64,000 nt of DNA from Trichaptum fuscoviolaceum (lineage: Eukaryota; Basidiomycota; Agaricomycetes; Hymenochaetales; Trichaptaceae): contig CAJSYZ010000009.1 of NCBI GenBank assembly GCA_910574455.1, positions 124,001 to 188,000 of the forward strand. Direction: 5' to 3'. Within the stretch, counting starts at the first letter, position 1. Each line of letters begins with the position of its first letter. Positions 21,489 to 33,269 of the stretch are shown piece by piece. The translations under genes were made by a program, and so were the position numbers. The notes beneath the pieces are model-generated. The model saw only the letters and a program-made list of their open reading frames with translations. It did no database searches and had not been told where the DNA came from.

Positions 21489-22933
21489 CTAAATTTCAAG
21501 AATTTCCTGGCCCCCAAAGACTGAAGTGCTATGGCTATGGGATGCGTTGTTGTAGACCAACAAGTTTGGGGTGCCGGGAAGCAGGCTGGGGCCGGACAGC
21601 TTCCCACTGGACGCGAGCGCAAGAATGGCTTTCTTGACCTTTTTAGGGCTCAGATCGTTTCCCCCCGGCCACGGGAAGGACTGTGGGTTGAATGTCCCAT
21701 GCGGGTGGATGGACAAAAAGTATGAAACAAGCCCTGCGACATGTGGGGCGGCCATGCTCGTGCCATTCATCACATCCGTCTCGTCTCGCCTCTTGTACCC
21801 AAGGCTAAGGATATCCTCCCCCGGCGCGAATACATCCACGCATGGGCCGTAGTTGCTGAAGCTTGCGCGCGCGTCGTGGATGTTGCTCGCGCCGACCGTG
21901 ATGACTTTCTCCGACGACGCGGGTGATCCTGTGCACGCGTCTTTCTTGTCGTTTCCCGCCGCAGCGACGACATGCATGCCCGCCTTGACGGCCTTCTCCG
22001 CCGCCTCGTTCAGCGAGCGCAGCTTCGCGCCGCTCAGACTCATGTTCACCACCGCGCCCTTCAGCGCCTTCCCCCGCGTCTTCGCCAGCGCCTTCGCGTC
22101 CTTCGCGGCCCACTCGAGCGCCGCGATCATCACGCCCGCGCCACTCGGGCGCTCCACGCTGAACACCTTCACCGACGTGACCTCCGCCTTCTTCGCGACG
22201 CCGTACAACCGTGACGCGACGGTGCCGGCGACGTGTGTGCCGTGCCCCACGAGGTCGTCGTGTCCCTCTTCTGGAAAGAACGTTGTACCCCAGCGTGCGC
22301 GGCCCTCGAATTCGACATGCTGGATGAAGACGCCCGTGTCGATTACGTATACCATGACGCCTTCGCCAGCGGTGCTAACGTAGTTGTAGTGCATATCGGT
22401 AGGAGTGAGTTCGGTGCGGTGGTTGATACGGGCTAGACCCTGAAATGTGAGGAAAACTTTCATCAGTACATGTCATTTGATGTTAAAAGTAAAGAGATGA
22501 TGCCTACCCAGGTCGCGGGCTCTTGGAGAACCTGCGGGTACATGTAACTTTCCTGTTCGACATATTTGACCTCCGGACGCCGTCGTATCAAGTCTACCAC
22601 GCTCGCAGAAAACGTCCCCGCATAACCCTTTGCAATGTCGTTGTCGTAGATATGTGAAAGAGCTGAGCCGCCATTGTCGTTCTCTCTGGGAGAGGGGTAT
22701 ACCTAACTAGCGTATTCGATAAAGGACAGGTGTGAGGAGAAGTCAGATGGGAGTACGTCGTCGTTGAGAATGACGATGTACGAGCTGTTGACGAGATCGT
22801 GGGCGGGAGCATCTGGGATATAGAGGGGAGCAAGGGAGGAGCCAGATCCGTCACTGGACAGAGGTGAGCCGAGTGAGTAACGAAGAGAGCCGAGTGCAAA
22901 TATGCCAAAAGCGTAGAAGCTTGGAGGCACCAT
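21489..22933 (-). pseudogene. subtilase, S8A proteinase K-like (copy 3), nonsense-broken
   Basis: Exons 22933-22508 and 22439-21489 are separated by a 68-bp intron at the site used in copies 1 and 2. Signal peptide, I9-type propeptide and peptidase domain are all present. The triad positions are kept: Asp176 (VIDTG), His208 (GHGTHVAG) and Ser370 (GTSMAAPH). An in-frame TAG at 22705-22703 (codon 77) interrupts the propeptide after SFIEYAS. The same frame continues through DIAKGYAG and PEVKYVEQE to the splice site. Either this is a recent pseudogene or the stop is read through. It lacks the long C-terminal insertion of the other two copies. Everything past the stop looks under protein constraint, so the break is probably young. 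Confidence 0.75.
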
Positions 22934-23808
22934 AGTGCGATGCAGACAGCCCCGATGAAGTTGACTTGAAATCGCACGTCTGTGAGAGCCAGTTTATACA
23001 GTAGACAGTAGATGGTGCTACATTCTCTCCATGCAGGTTGAACAGAGACATTGACTCAGAGAAGGTGTCGGGTTGTTAACCGCCAAAATCTTACCTGAGC
23101 GGAATCCGACCTTCCAAACAACGGCGTGCTTCTCATGTTCATGAGCTTCTGCGGGTGGAATTAAAGCATCCAAAATCATAGTCCAGGGTCCGAAAAGAAA
23201 GCATCAGAACCTTTGTATTTTAATATAAGTGTCGAAAATGAGTACCCAATACCGGTAGACGACGATTTATTTCAGTTCCAGCGCCGAAAAGCGGAAGGTT
23301 GAATTCCGAGTCCGCACAAGGATGACAATCCGTTATCCGAGTTACGACCACCACTTGTTGAGATTACTTCAGTGAGGTGATTGGATAGAAGAGTCAGTGG
23401 CCGCTGGTGCTCTCGATATCGGTGGCAATGAAAGTAGCTATGAACAACGAGAACAGAGGAGCCTGAGGGTTGCTGATGCCTGCGAATTTTTCATCGTGGG
23501 AACTTTCAAGTTGTAGTTGTGTATAAAGTTTAAGAAGTTCGAAGTGTTGAAAGCGAGGACTTTGAAATTCTTTCGATATCTAGCCACGTCGAGTCGCTCC
23601 AGCCTAGCGCTAAATGACTATCAACAAAAGTCTCTTGATACCCCTTATGAAATTCCAGATCTTTATCTCCCTTCTGCCGCAAATAGTGAGTGTGCGTCTG
23701 ACTCCTTTGCCTCCGTCATCTTGCTCTTATTCGTCTGCATGTTCGTAGAGGTGTCTGTCAGAATGTGAGTTTTTGTTCATGACCTGCATCGTATGGTAAG
23801 ATCTCCAC
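22934..23808. other. intergenic region, nothing recognised
   Basis: I see no conserved coding frame, repeat boundary or RNA gene. Short open frames here have no start context or homologue that I recognise. Confidence 0.4.
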
Positions 23809-24727
23809 TTACATCAAGTACGCCGTCCACACGCTTTCAGTGTCGAAATCCGGATGCTCAAGTTTCATATCCTCCTCCGACGCACCTTCCCACGGATTTG
23901 GATTATCATCTCCACCCCCTACGTACTCCCCATTCAGCAGTTTTCTCTTTACCCGTTCTGAATCTGGTATATCCTTCAAGAACTGCTTGTAGGCATTCAA
24001 GCGTGAATCCCGCAATTTCCGCCTCTCGCTGTCAGTCCGATCTCGGAACAACTTAACCCCATAACCCTTTACTACGGTGAGGAATGCACTCTTGAAATCG
24101 AGACGCTTCTCCGCAAAGCTGCCCCACCTCGTGAATCGCTCGAGACCGACTTCAAGGTCTGGGAGAGTTGATTCGCTGAGCTCCGAGTTGTTGTCCAACG
24201 CCCGGAGGGTCTGAACGAGGAATGCGCCGAAGACTCTGTTTATGAGTTCGACTCCCATCTGGTCGTCCAAGGCTTTCAGAATAGATCTGTTGACCTTTAT
24301 TCTAATAGAATGACTGAGGACAATGACGTACAATGCCAATCGTCGGAAAGCATGAGCAGGTACGTGCAAAGTGTGTTGAGACTGTGCCACGCCGCCTTCC
24401 AGTCTTCATTCTTGATTTTAGTCTGCACGTAGTCGAGGGGGTCCAATGTCACACTGACAAGCTTGCTACTTGCTAGACGATATGGGAGTGTAGCATGTGC
24501 CCCACGTTGCTAGATAAGAATTGTTGGAGAAGGATAACTGCTCACAGCACTCTTGCGAAATGAGAATTCCGAACTCCACTCTTTCGAAAGACTCAACAGA
24601 CAAGACTTCACCCCCTGGACCAAATGTGTACCCGTCTGGAAGCTTGTACTGTGTAATGTAAGACAATCCGCACAGAATGGTGTTACTCTCAGAAACGAGC
24701 TGTAGGTGCGGGGCTACGTACCGACAT
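23809..24727 (-). CDS. conserved unknown protein, tandem paralogue 1
   Basis: The exon plan matches its neighbour at 25,670-26,626: exon 1 is only ATG-TCG (24727-24722), exon 2 is 24648-24546 (103 nt), exon 3 is 24472-24332 (141 nt) and exon 4 is 24286-23809. Shared protein motifs are YTFGPGGEVLS, AAWHSLNTLC, TLPDLEVGLERFTRWG and VVKGYGVKLF. No signal peptide or membrane segment is seen. The last splice (GTACGT donor, AACAG acceptor) leaves exon 4 one base out of register. Either another acceptor is used or this copy carries a small deletion. The function is unknown; I do not recognise the family. Confidence 0.55.
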
Positions 24728-25669
24728 TGTACAATTGACTATCTCTGGGGAAGAATACTAAAGGTGCTGCGACTCAGAGAGCATCGAGAAGTGTGAGCAT
24801 TTCACAACGTATTTGAGCGCATAGATGACATGCGAGTGATTCCGCAATTGCTCTGTCAAGGTCTCTTTACTGATCCGATGACCTCTCAGCCCGGTGATGC
24901 TAATGATCTCTCAGACGCTCGGGGCTTTGCATTGGTCATGTGATTCAGAGAGAGAGTTCCAACCGCAACTCTCATATGGAAGCTCAAGCAAAAGTATGAC
25001 GTACCAGCGAGCTCCATTTCACAATGCTCACTCTCACCAGATATAACTTTGAAGCATATATGTATAGCCTAGTTTGTGACAGCGGATGACCACAAGGAAA
25101 AAGCTGTCGCCAACTTGTTTGTAGTCTAAGTGTACACGCAACTTTACGGTAGACCGCGTGCGGGCAGAGGGCGTGTTGATAATCCGGGACGATGTCCTAT
25201 GTGTGATTACCACCAAACACTTAGTCTTCCCTTTAGTAGTACGACAAGTAAAATCTGGACAATTCAAGATTATGATAAATTATGAGGTTTTAGTCAATAA
25301 ACAGCTATAGTGATATAATTTGCATGTGGTGTATTCAGATTTCTCCTATATGACAATAGCTTTGTTTTCGGGTCGGAATAGGCTCTGGTTTCGGGTCTAA
25401 GCGTTGTAACCCTCGGCGTGTGGGTGTACTCCGTTTCTGTGTCTCCTCTTTCCAATATTCTAGTTCGAATTCGAGATCGGGTCTGCTTCCGTATCGGAAT
25501 TCTGTTCAGAAGCTGTCCGGAACTTTACTACTTCTGCTGCGCCTCCACTTTTGGCCTTTCGTTGCTTGTTAAGGTATCTACGAAGAGCCGAGAGAACCAT
25601 AAGCGAAATATTCCAGCGTGTCATACATAGTATCAGAGATAAAGTGAAAGTGATTAAATCCAATGCAAC
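24728..25669. other. spacer between the tandem paralogues
   Basis: No gene is supported. The spacer contains the presumed promoter of paralogue 1 and the 3' flank of paralogue 2. Confidence 0.4.
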
Positions 25670-26626
25670 TCACTCGATATATTTCTTAAACGCCAACTCA
25701 GCATCGAAATCTGTATGGGTATTTTCAACGTCCGTACTCTCCGCGCCTTTCCAAGGATCTTTGCCTTCGTCATCCTCCAGCTCCTCAACTTCGTCCATCA
25801 CATAACTTCCATTCGGAAGCATCCTGTTTTCCTTCTTGTATTTCGGCATCTTCTTCAGAAACTGCTTGTACGCTTTCAGGCGTGACCTGTGCATCCTTTC
25901 CCTTTCTTCCTGAGTCCTGTCTCCGAAAAGCCTCACGCCATATCCTTTGACTACGGTCAGGTATGGGCTTTCGATTTGAAGGCGTTTTTCAGCAAATGTA
26001 CCCCATCGCGTGAATCGTTCGAGCCCAATTTCGAGGTCTGGGATGGTGGAGGATGTAAGGTCTGAGGAAGAGTCCAGACCCCGGAGAGTTTGGACCAAAA
26101 GGGCACCGAATGTCGTGTTGATGATCTTCAAGCCTTCCTTATCTCTCAATACTATCATAGCTCGTTAGAATTCATCAAGCGAGAGGTTCCACGTCAGATG
26201 GAGTCCTTCAAACAGAGAGTATGTGAATGAGTCGACGCACAGAGGTATTGTTCGGTGAAGGCTTCTAGATAGACGCAAAGAGCATTGAGACTATGCCATG
26301 CTGCGATCCAATTTTTTCCTTTCACATTATCGAATACAGATTGAATTGGAGTTAATGCTACGGCGATATCATCGAGGTCATCTGTGATGTAATCGGACAA
26401 GAATATGAGTATCAGCATGTACAGGCACATCGTACCACATACCATTCCATAACGATGCCATCAGATTGCGATCCAGACTGCGAAACGCCTCGTACGACAA
26501 GACCTCACCTCCTGGACCAAACGTGTAGTTTTCAGGAGGGGAATACTGCACCCCGGACAAGATGATATAAATAATAATATGAGATACAGTATGTGGACAT
26601 CGTCGTGATGAAAGACGAACCGTCAT
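25670..26626 (-). CDS. conserved unknown protein, tandem paralogue 2
   Basis: Four exons (26626-26621, 26545-26443, 26381-26241, 26151-25670) total 732 nt and translate without interruption to 243 residues. The first exon encodes only Met-Thr. Exons 1-3 have exactly the same lengths as in paralogue 1 (6, 103 and 141 nt). Visible features are YTFGPGGEVLS near the N-terminus, AAWHSLNALCVYL, a core TIPDLEIGLERFTRWGTFAEKRL, VVKGYGVRLFGDR, and a lysine-rich then strongly acidic C-terminus. No known domain, signal peptide or membrane span is apparent, so a soluble intracellular protein is likely. The pair arose by tandem duplication. Confidence 0.7.
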
Positions 26627-29156
26627 TATTTCGTTTTTGCTGATGGGAATCATCTTATCTCTGTACCTGAACAACTGAGCGTCTCTTCAACCAGTCCTTG
26701 CACCTATATTTATGAGTCATGAACGCGAATTCGATAGTACTTGCTATACGGATGTGTTTCCGAATTGGGTCATTGTGCACTTTCTTTCCGACCGTTCACC
26801 CAGTCAAGTGAGTTACAGGTGGTGCAATACGTCCAGACTACCATACAGAAAGGCGGGAGCAGTGCAAATAAATTTGTTGGATTTTTGAAAGCCGGCTGCT
26901 TAACACCCGACCGCAAGACGGAAAGGGTGTGGATTGACATATCCGCAGAAAGCAGCGCAGTCTCCTCTACGATGGCTCTTACTACTGTTTCAAGTTGTCA
27001 GAAACTAATCAATCAAGAAAAGAATGGTGAGTGAGTCACCAGTGACCAAATCGTCCAGAGGCATCTGTTGTATTAGAGACATATGAATGTAGTAAGTAGA
27101 GAGTTACCGAAGGCGCTAAAGCACAAGCAGGATGATACGCGACTTCAAGTTGGAGTTTCAGGGTGAACGGACCCGCTCACCACGGTCAGGTGACCTTCGC
27201 GTTACTACCACTGTGACTGCAGTGTCAGTGACGCTAACCGTGACCGGCAACTTGAAATCCCACTGGCATGCGTGGGAACATCCTCGATCCCCCCCTCTTC
27301 CGCTTCAAGTTCACGCTGATTCGCTCCGAGTCCTCATCTCCATCCTTACCTACATTTTTAGATACGGTCAATTCATCGTTTGGGTTTATCGTTCGAGGTG
27401 AGTCTTCCGTTGACACTGGCAATGAATTAACCTTTTATCAGGGAAACAGGTTTTCACTTGAGTTTAAGGCTTTAAGCCAAAACATGTGCTAACGACTCAC
27501 CGAGTACCGAAGAGAATCCGGTTTACAATCTTAATTGCAAAGGCATATCTAACCGCTGTTGCGGATGGCAATGCGAAGAGTAAGACAGCTGTTATGGGGA
27601 ATGAGGCTGGAGGTATGTTTACTTTAATTTGCCGCATTGGTGAGTAAATAGCTGAGGATGATGAATAATATACAGATTTCGATACGATAGCCTCGTCTGT
27701 GGCCAGAAAGCCACATATCCCGCTGCTTCAAGGCCTTGGAAGAGATGCGAGTTTAAGGTCAGAAAATATCCTTGCGTTTTCTCGGCCCCATTGTCAGCGG
27801 ACTGGCTGGAGCTGCTCTGCATCATGATTGTCATGACGATCTGTCTCTCTATCCATTCTGAGAGCCGTTCTCTTCAGAAAAGTTCGCTCTTGTAGATCAC
27901 AACCGGCTAATCCACAGGTTCGGGGATGCTACCCCTTCCGCTCCCGTCATCGCCGTCATTGACCATAACGAGGACGAGGGACTATACAAGGATACCACCG
28001 GCCCTAGCTGCCTACTGGTAGCTGCACATGGCTCGCCTCAATGCATACTATCAACTCAACCTGTCCAGAATTCGAGATTCCTCCCGAACTCGAAATACCC
28101 CTTCTCTGCGACATCCTCATCGATACCATCGGAGTGAAGGACGACGGGAAGACAATTCAAGCCGATCATGATGCTGCCGCGTATCTCATTCCACGTTCCT
28201 CAGTTGCATTGTCGGGTGCCTTCGAGTTCTCCGCGTTTATCTAAGGCCAGCTATATATAAAGGGCAGGTGCGGTACCTTGCGCTTAAGACAACAAACGAC
28301 TCAATACTGAGTCTATAATGATCACCTCGAGGCAAATCCTGTTGCAAAGAAGAGGCTACCTTGCAGTAAGAACGAGCTGTGAAATTTACGCGCACTTCCG
28401 TGCTTGTGCGGTGTCACAAACCTCCGTGAGTAGTACTTTGTTTACATTTTTATGGCTTATAAAGGATTCTATCATTCAATATCATTGCGGCGGGAACCTG
28501 GATTAGTTATCCTGTCTGAAGAGGTTACAAAGGAGAGTCACTTACGCGCCATACTCGCTGGGTTCATACTGACGTCTATGTGCAGAACATCCCTTCCCCC
28601 ACCGGTTACTTTACTCCTTTCAAGGCGACAATATGCACCGTACTACGTCCGCAAGCATCAAAATAGTTATACGCACTGATATGAAACAAATGACAGAGTA
28701 GATCAGTACGAAGACACTGAAGTGTTACTTGAAGTCTGGTCTATACTTCGAATCAACTAGCTGTACAGTGTCAGATCATGCCCCCATGCGCGCTTCGTCC
28801 GTATTCTGCCTTAATGGTGCGAGCGAGGTCAGCACTGATCGGATAAGTGTCGAGTTGAGTCGCCGTCTCCGTTAATTTTCTGGCATTCCAAACAACTCCT
28901 CTGATTTTTGTTTTGCATCCCTCGTACTATCCGCCATTCCGCCATGAAATGAGCACTGCAGATGCGATTCAATATTCATATACTATATCTTAAATCCATA
29001 TCATTGTTAACCATCATTCCGATGAACTGAGCTTCCGTGAATGGCTGTCTCTCTACCGGCTCCTTGTCTATAAAATCAGGTACTCAAGGGACTTGAGAGA
29101 GAGTATAACACACAAACAGGCATCTCACTCGACCCAAGTATCCATTGAGCTTACAC
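26627..29156. other. 2.5-kb stretch with no supported gene
   Basis: Only short isolated frames occur. Around 27,140-27,330 there is another cluster of CAACTTGAAA / TTCAAGTT motifs, with CTCCGAGTCCTC, like those at 3.0, 30.3 and 44.9 kb. Nothing coding is supported. Confidence 0.4.
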
Positions 29157-29819
29157 ATGGCTGAAACAGCATCCTTCTCGTTTTTCCCCGAATTGACGCA
29201 TCCTGGGCATGGGCCTTTACCTTTCAACCCGCAATCACCATCAGCGCTTCCTGAACATAAGAAGGATAACGAGTCTGAGCCTCTTGAAGCAGGCAAACCG
29301 CACCCGCACCCGGTCAAGGGCCACACGCAGCAGGGGAGACAGCCAGTTCATTATGGCCCGCTCAACATCCAACAAAGGTATGCCCTCGTCCGCGATACCC
29401 TGGTTGAGGTCGTAGACCAGACTGGAAAGTCGGTGATCGTTGCACGCCACCTCATTGTCAATCAGGTGAGAAGTTCAGCCAAGTACGCATGAACCCCATC
29501 CTTATACTATGCACCATACAGGATGACTATAATGTGAGACTAATTATACTTCTGCAAGCCATCATCCATATGCTAAAGATACTCCGGGCCGGTGCAGCAC
29601 GCATTGAAGTTCATCTTGAAGCTCTTGAAAGGTGGAGAAGAAGAAGACATTGTCGAAGACTTCGTTAAGCCTCACCCAAAGCTCCGCCTTCAAGCTTGGT
29701 TTGAAGATCACCCTACTCAGGGTCACGGCCACGTTGGCCTCAATCATTACATTGATATTGACCCGAGCTCCTGGAGTGAAGTTGCACGCTTGGCAGACCG
29801 GATTGTTGTTGCATACTGA
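29157..29819 (+). CDS. small unknown protein, exon junction unresolved
   Basis: The first exon, 29157-29465, starts MAETASFSFFPELTHPG. It is Pro/His-rich and ends at a good donor (CAG|GTGAGA). The last coding block, about 29,580-29,819, reads VQHALKFILKLLKGG ... EVARLADRIVVAY and is an amphipathic-looking helix region. Between them lie two possible introns (acceptor CATACAG near 29,521; donor AAT|GTGAGA at 29,534; acceptor GCTAAAG near 29,578). Using all of them leaves the final block out of register. The gene is either mis-modelled here or frameshifted. No family is recognised. Confidence 0.4.
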
Positions 29820-30726
29820 TCAGGCGCAGATACATATTGCTATTAACCGTTTCATTGTGAAACTGAATGTAGAAATTGATATAAGAAGATAATCTGTAGT
29901 TGAACGCTGTAACGGCGAAGGCTAAGAGAGTGGCGGTTTGGTCATACATGTACACTCATACGCTCTTCAACTTCACCGATTTCATGACACTGCTGAGATC
30001 TTAAGAAGTTTCTTGCTCTTCCTCTGCACCCTTGGCGCTACGTCGGTTCTACATTGACCATCATCATACCTAATTCAGAAGCCGAAGCGATCTCTTTCTG
30101 CGCCTCTGTCTGGGCTCGCCCCTTACAGTGCTTCCGGACTTCCAATATCTCCAAAGAGGGCCATTTCATAGCTCAGAAATTGAGTGTTTTCCACGCTTTC
30201 ATTTTTGAACGGTGGTTTGGACGATAAAGAACAGCCTTATATAACGAAGATATAGAACATGTTGATGAAGAGGAAGAAGTAGCGACTCCCTGAAGTGCTA
30301 AGCATAACCCAGTTTGTTCCGGAACCTGGTGACTTGACCGGCAACTTCAAGTTAAGAAAGACTCCGTGTCGGAGCTTGAAGCGCCGACTCAGAAGGTTCA
30401 AGTTCAAGTTAGCTGTAAACATCATTTGCCGAAGACTCGGATGCCCCTTCGATAGCAAGCCTCTCTTTTCCATCCTCCATCACGTTCAGAAAACTAATTA
30501 TGTCTCTTATGTTGAAACTTGCACATTTGCCTCATATATGATGGTTTGATTATAGGATCGAGTTCGCTATACTATCTTCCGAAGCTTACGCCTGGTCCAA
30601 TTGCATTCGTCGAATCTTTATAAAGAATAGGGCGAAGAGTCATTTACACGTTGTGTTATCCTTTTCCAAAAGAACTGGCTCTTCCTGAGCTAATATCCAC
30701 GCTAGTACACGCGAGTCTACTACAAG
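29820..30726. other. intergenic region with a CAACTTCAAG repeat cluster
   Basis: No gene is supported. At 30,320-30,420 a cluster GGCAACTTCAAGTT ... GGTTCAAGTTCAAGTT resembles those at 3.0, 27.2 and 44.9 kb. Confidence 0.4.
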
Positions 30727-31878
30727 TTACAACAGGAATTCGGAGAGTGGAGAGTGTCCGTCCCACATCTGCAACTTGATGTTTCGCTTAGCACATACAT
30801 CTCCCAGGCTCCCGATACCACTCCCTTTTCCGCAACAGATAGCAAAGTGCTCGAGGGCTGCAAACGTCGCTGAAGACGCTAGGTGATTAGCAAGGCAGCC
30901 TAGCGCCGCGTCCGTGAGGACCGAATTGTAGCATAATCGCTTGAGCTGCGGGAGGTCGGAAATTGCGCCAAAATCGACTTCCCACTCGATGATTTGAAGC
31001 TCCTCTAGACTCCGCAAAGCAGACAGAGCTTCAGACAGTCGAGGGTAAGGCGAATCAGGGTGTCTAATATGCAGCCTGACGCACTGGAGGGTTGGCGACC
31101 ACGCTTGTAAACATCCAACCAGTGCTGTGTCGTCTAACATAAGTACTGAGATTCCAAGCCTCGTCACACCGTTGCACATATAGCGAAGGCATCTGAGGCC
31201 ATGTCTGCCCAGATATCCATGAGTAAAGTTGATTTCCCGAAGTTCGGCGCAGCAGTTACGAGCACTGCCGGAAGCGAGTGAATCTGCCGATCCTCCAGAC
31301 ATCATATTGCGGACCCCTTTAACTCTGATCATCTGAAGTCTCGGCCATCTTTGCATCAGCTCGAAGATCGGAACCAAATCAAATCCACTGCGTTTCTTCA
31401 AACTGATGCGAAATGAGACGAGCGACTTCTCCTTCAGCGACTTAATTATTTCGCCAAGATGGTAGGCACTGAGTCCTCGAATCTCCACGTGTTGCAGGTT
31501 CGGACAGATATCGAAAAGGAGAGCGGCTCTTCGCGACCAATACACCTGGGGACCCTCGGATATCAATCCAAACTCCTCAACCATTGCCGCAAGTCGAGAG
31601 TTGGCTGACAATGTCTCCATCAGTCTATAGCCAATCTCATATCCCCTCCCCTCCGATGTTCCCCGTATTCTTACATTATCGTGAGTGAATCTTCGTCCAA
31701 TCGATATGCTTCGATACAAGTATTTCTCGGAGACCATACGCCATATCTTGCAGACCCGAAGAAGAGGTACAAGGTACCACCGAGGGAGAAACTTGAACTC
31801 TGTTTCTCTCGTATACTCCGAAATGAAGTCTTCAAATATTACTTCCAAAATCTCGACAGGTAGCGATGAGTCGCTCAT
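30727..31878 (-). CDS. F-box-like protein (locus D), intact
   Basis: Single-exon gene of 383 residues starting MSDSSLPVEILEVIF. The F-box-like module covers residues ~4-65 (LVPLLRVCKIWRMVSEKYLY). The body shares landmark blocks with loci A and C: CPNLQHVEIRG, FELMQRWPRLQMIRV, LPQLKRLCYNS, and the ending RNIKLQMWDG. It is closest to locus C, including the RRF/SRF segment after ISIG. It lies just outside the right arm of the inverted duplication and is not part of the duplicated block. It is likely a Skp1-binding substrate adaptor with unknown target. Confidence 0.8.
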   Translation of the reverse strand: MSDSSLPVEILEVIFEDFISEYTRETEFKFLPRWYLVPLLRVCKIWRMVSEKYLYRSISIGRRFTHDNVRIRGTSEGRGYEIGYRLMETLSANSRLAAMVEEFGLISEGPQVYWSRRAALLFDICPNLQHVEIRGLSAYHLGEIIKSLKEKSLVSFRISLKKRSGFDLVPIFELMQRWPRLQMIRVKGVRNMMSGGSADSLASGSARNCCAELREINFTHGYLGRHGLRCLRYMCNGVTRLGISVLMLDDTALVGCLQAWSPTLQCVRLHIRHPDSPYPRLSEALSALRSLEELQIIEWEVDFGAISDLPQLKRLCYNSVLTDAALGCLANHLASSATFAALEHFAICCGKGSGIGSLGDVCAKRNIKLQMWDGHSPLSEFLL

Positions 31879-32444
31879 TTTATGGGAAATGGATGGGCGA
31901 TCTTCCTATCAACACGACACATCAGCGTAGAAAAACAAAGTTTGTACGTATGAGACTTGCACGTGAAAAGTATTCAGAGAATGTTGACGATGAGAGCAAC
32001 ATACGGTAGAGGATGTCGGAAAAGCGATGAAGTTACATAGCTGTCTTCTATGTTCACTGGCATGCCATGTGATCGTGCCAGTGCCCGATTTATCTTCATT
32101 TCAACTTGAAGTTCCCACGGAAAGAATAATTTGATTTCTTCAGAATTTCAAGTACAGAAACATAAAGGTCGGAAACGTACGCAAACGGGAAAAGAGATTA
32201 AGAACAAGCCGAAGAGTATGGAAGCCCAAGACAAGTCCAATAAGCCAGAGCTACAATTACCTACCGGTGCATCTTGGTTTTGCCTCTTTGTATTTCCGTT
32301 TTACTTAACAGTCAGGCAAGATAATACATTGAGACGGATATGACCTAGATACCTACGAAACGGTTTATATACAAACCAGGGGATGGAATGCACTTAGGTT
32401 AAATACGAAGGCAAGAAGCCGCCACTGAAAGTGACATCAAGGAA

Positions 32445-32788
32445 CCGCCGGTTCCCAGTTTCAGCCCCTCAACCAATGCGGCAGCTCGAGAATTGGCCCC
32501 TAATACTCGTACAAGATCACGGGCGATCTTGTTGGGCCTTCGTGTGGCGACCGCCACAGAACAACCTGCTTCAATCCGATTCTGCTTGTGCGGGAAATGA
32601 CTTCCAATCGATATGGTTCGATGCAAGTATCTCTCGGAGACCACGTGCCATAGTTTTCAGACCCGGAGAAGCGGCAGGAGGTACCACCGAGGGAGAAGTT
32701 TATCTTTTTCTGCTAGTTTCCTATATTCCATTATCAAGTATTGACAGATGAACTCCAGTATCTCGATCGGTAGGGATGAGTTGTTCAT
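32445..32788 (-). pseudogene. F-box remnant (locus C'), internally deleted
   Basis: The first ~115 codons of a locus C copy remain, starting with the ATG at 32788 (MNNSSLPIEILEF on the minus strand) and running to AALVEGLKLG. Near 32,450 the sequence jumps directly to DNA matching the 3' UTR of locus C (about 8,753 onward). That corresponds to a deletion of roughly 0.8 kb. The N-terminal piece also drifts out of frame before the ISIGSHF block. Confidence 0.78.
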
Positions 32789-33269
32789 TCCGAGTCAGAT
32801 ACGTTGGCGATCTTATATTAAAAGAACATGATTAGTCGAGACCGGTTATCCGTTACCAGCACAGCACATAGAAGGACATAATTATTAATGAAGAGCGCAC
32901 GACTAGAAAGAACTCGAGAAAAATCTGACGATGAGTGCGATGCAAGGGTGCGGCAGAAGACCAGCAATCTGATCGTAGACTCAATAACTTGAATTAGCAT
33001 TACTACTTCGGAGTTACTAAAACTTAAGTCGGAGGTTAAAGTTCAAGTTCAGTCAACGAATCTTATACAGCAACTGCCACAACTAGCAATCGATAAGGAC
33101 TTCGATCCTTCAGTGATGTCGCCAATTTTCTCTATTCCTAAATTTTAGTCTACACGGAAGGTCATCTGGTATCCGCAATCGTAAGAAGATCATTCTTTTT
33201 TTCATGCAATAATCAACGAATGAGAGACCATTCTGACACATCAGTAGATTGCCTTTTAGACACTATGCA

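Noticed and set aside
21853..22383. Plus-strand frame opposite subtilase 3
   Set aside because: It is a shadow of a GC-rich coding strand; the minus strand carries the full subtilase motif set.
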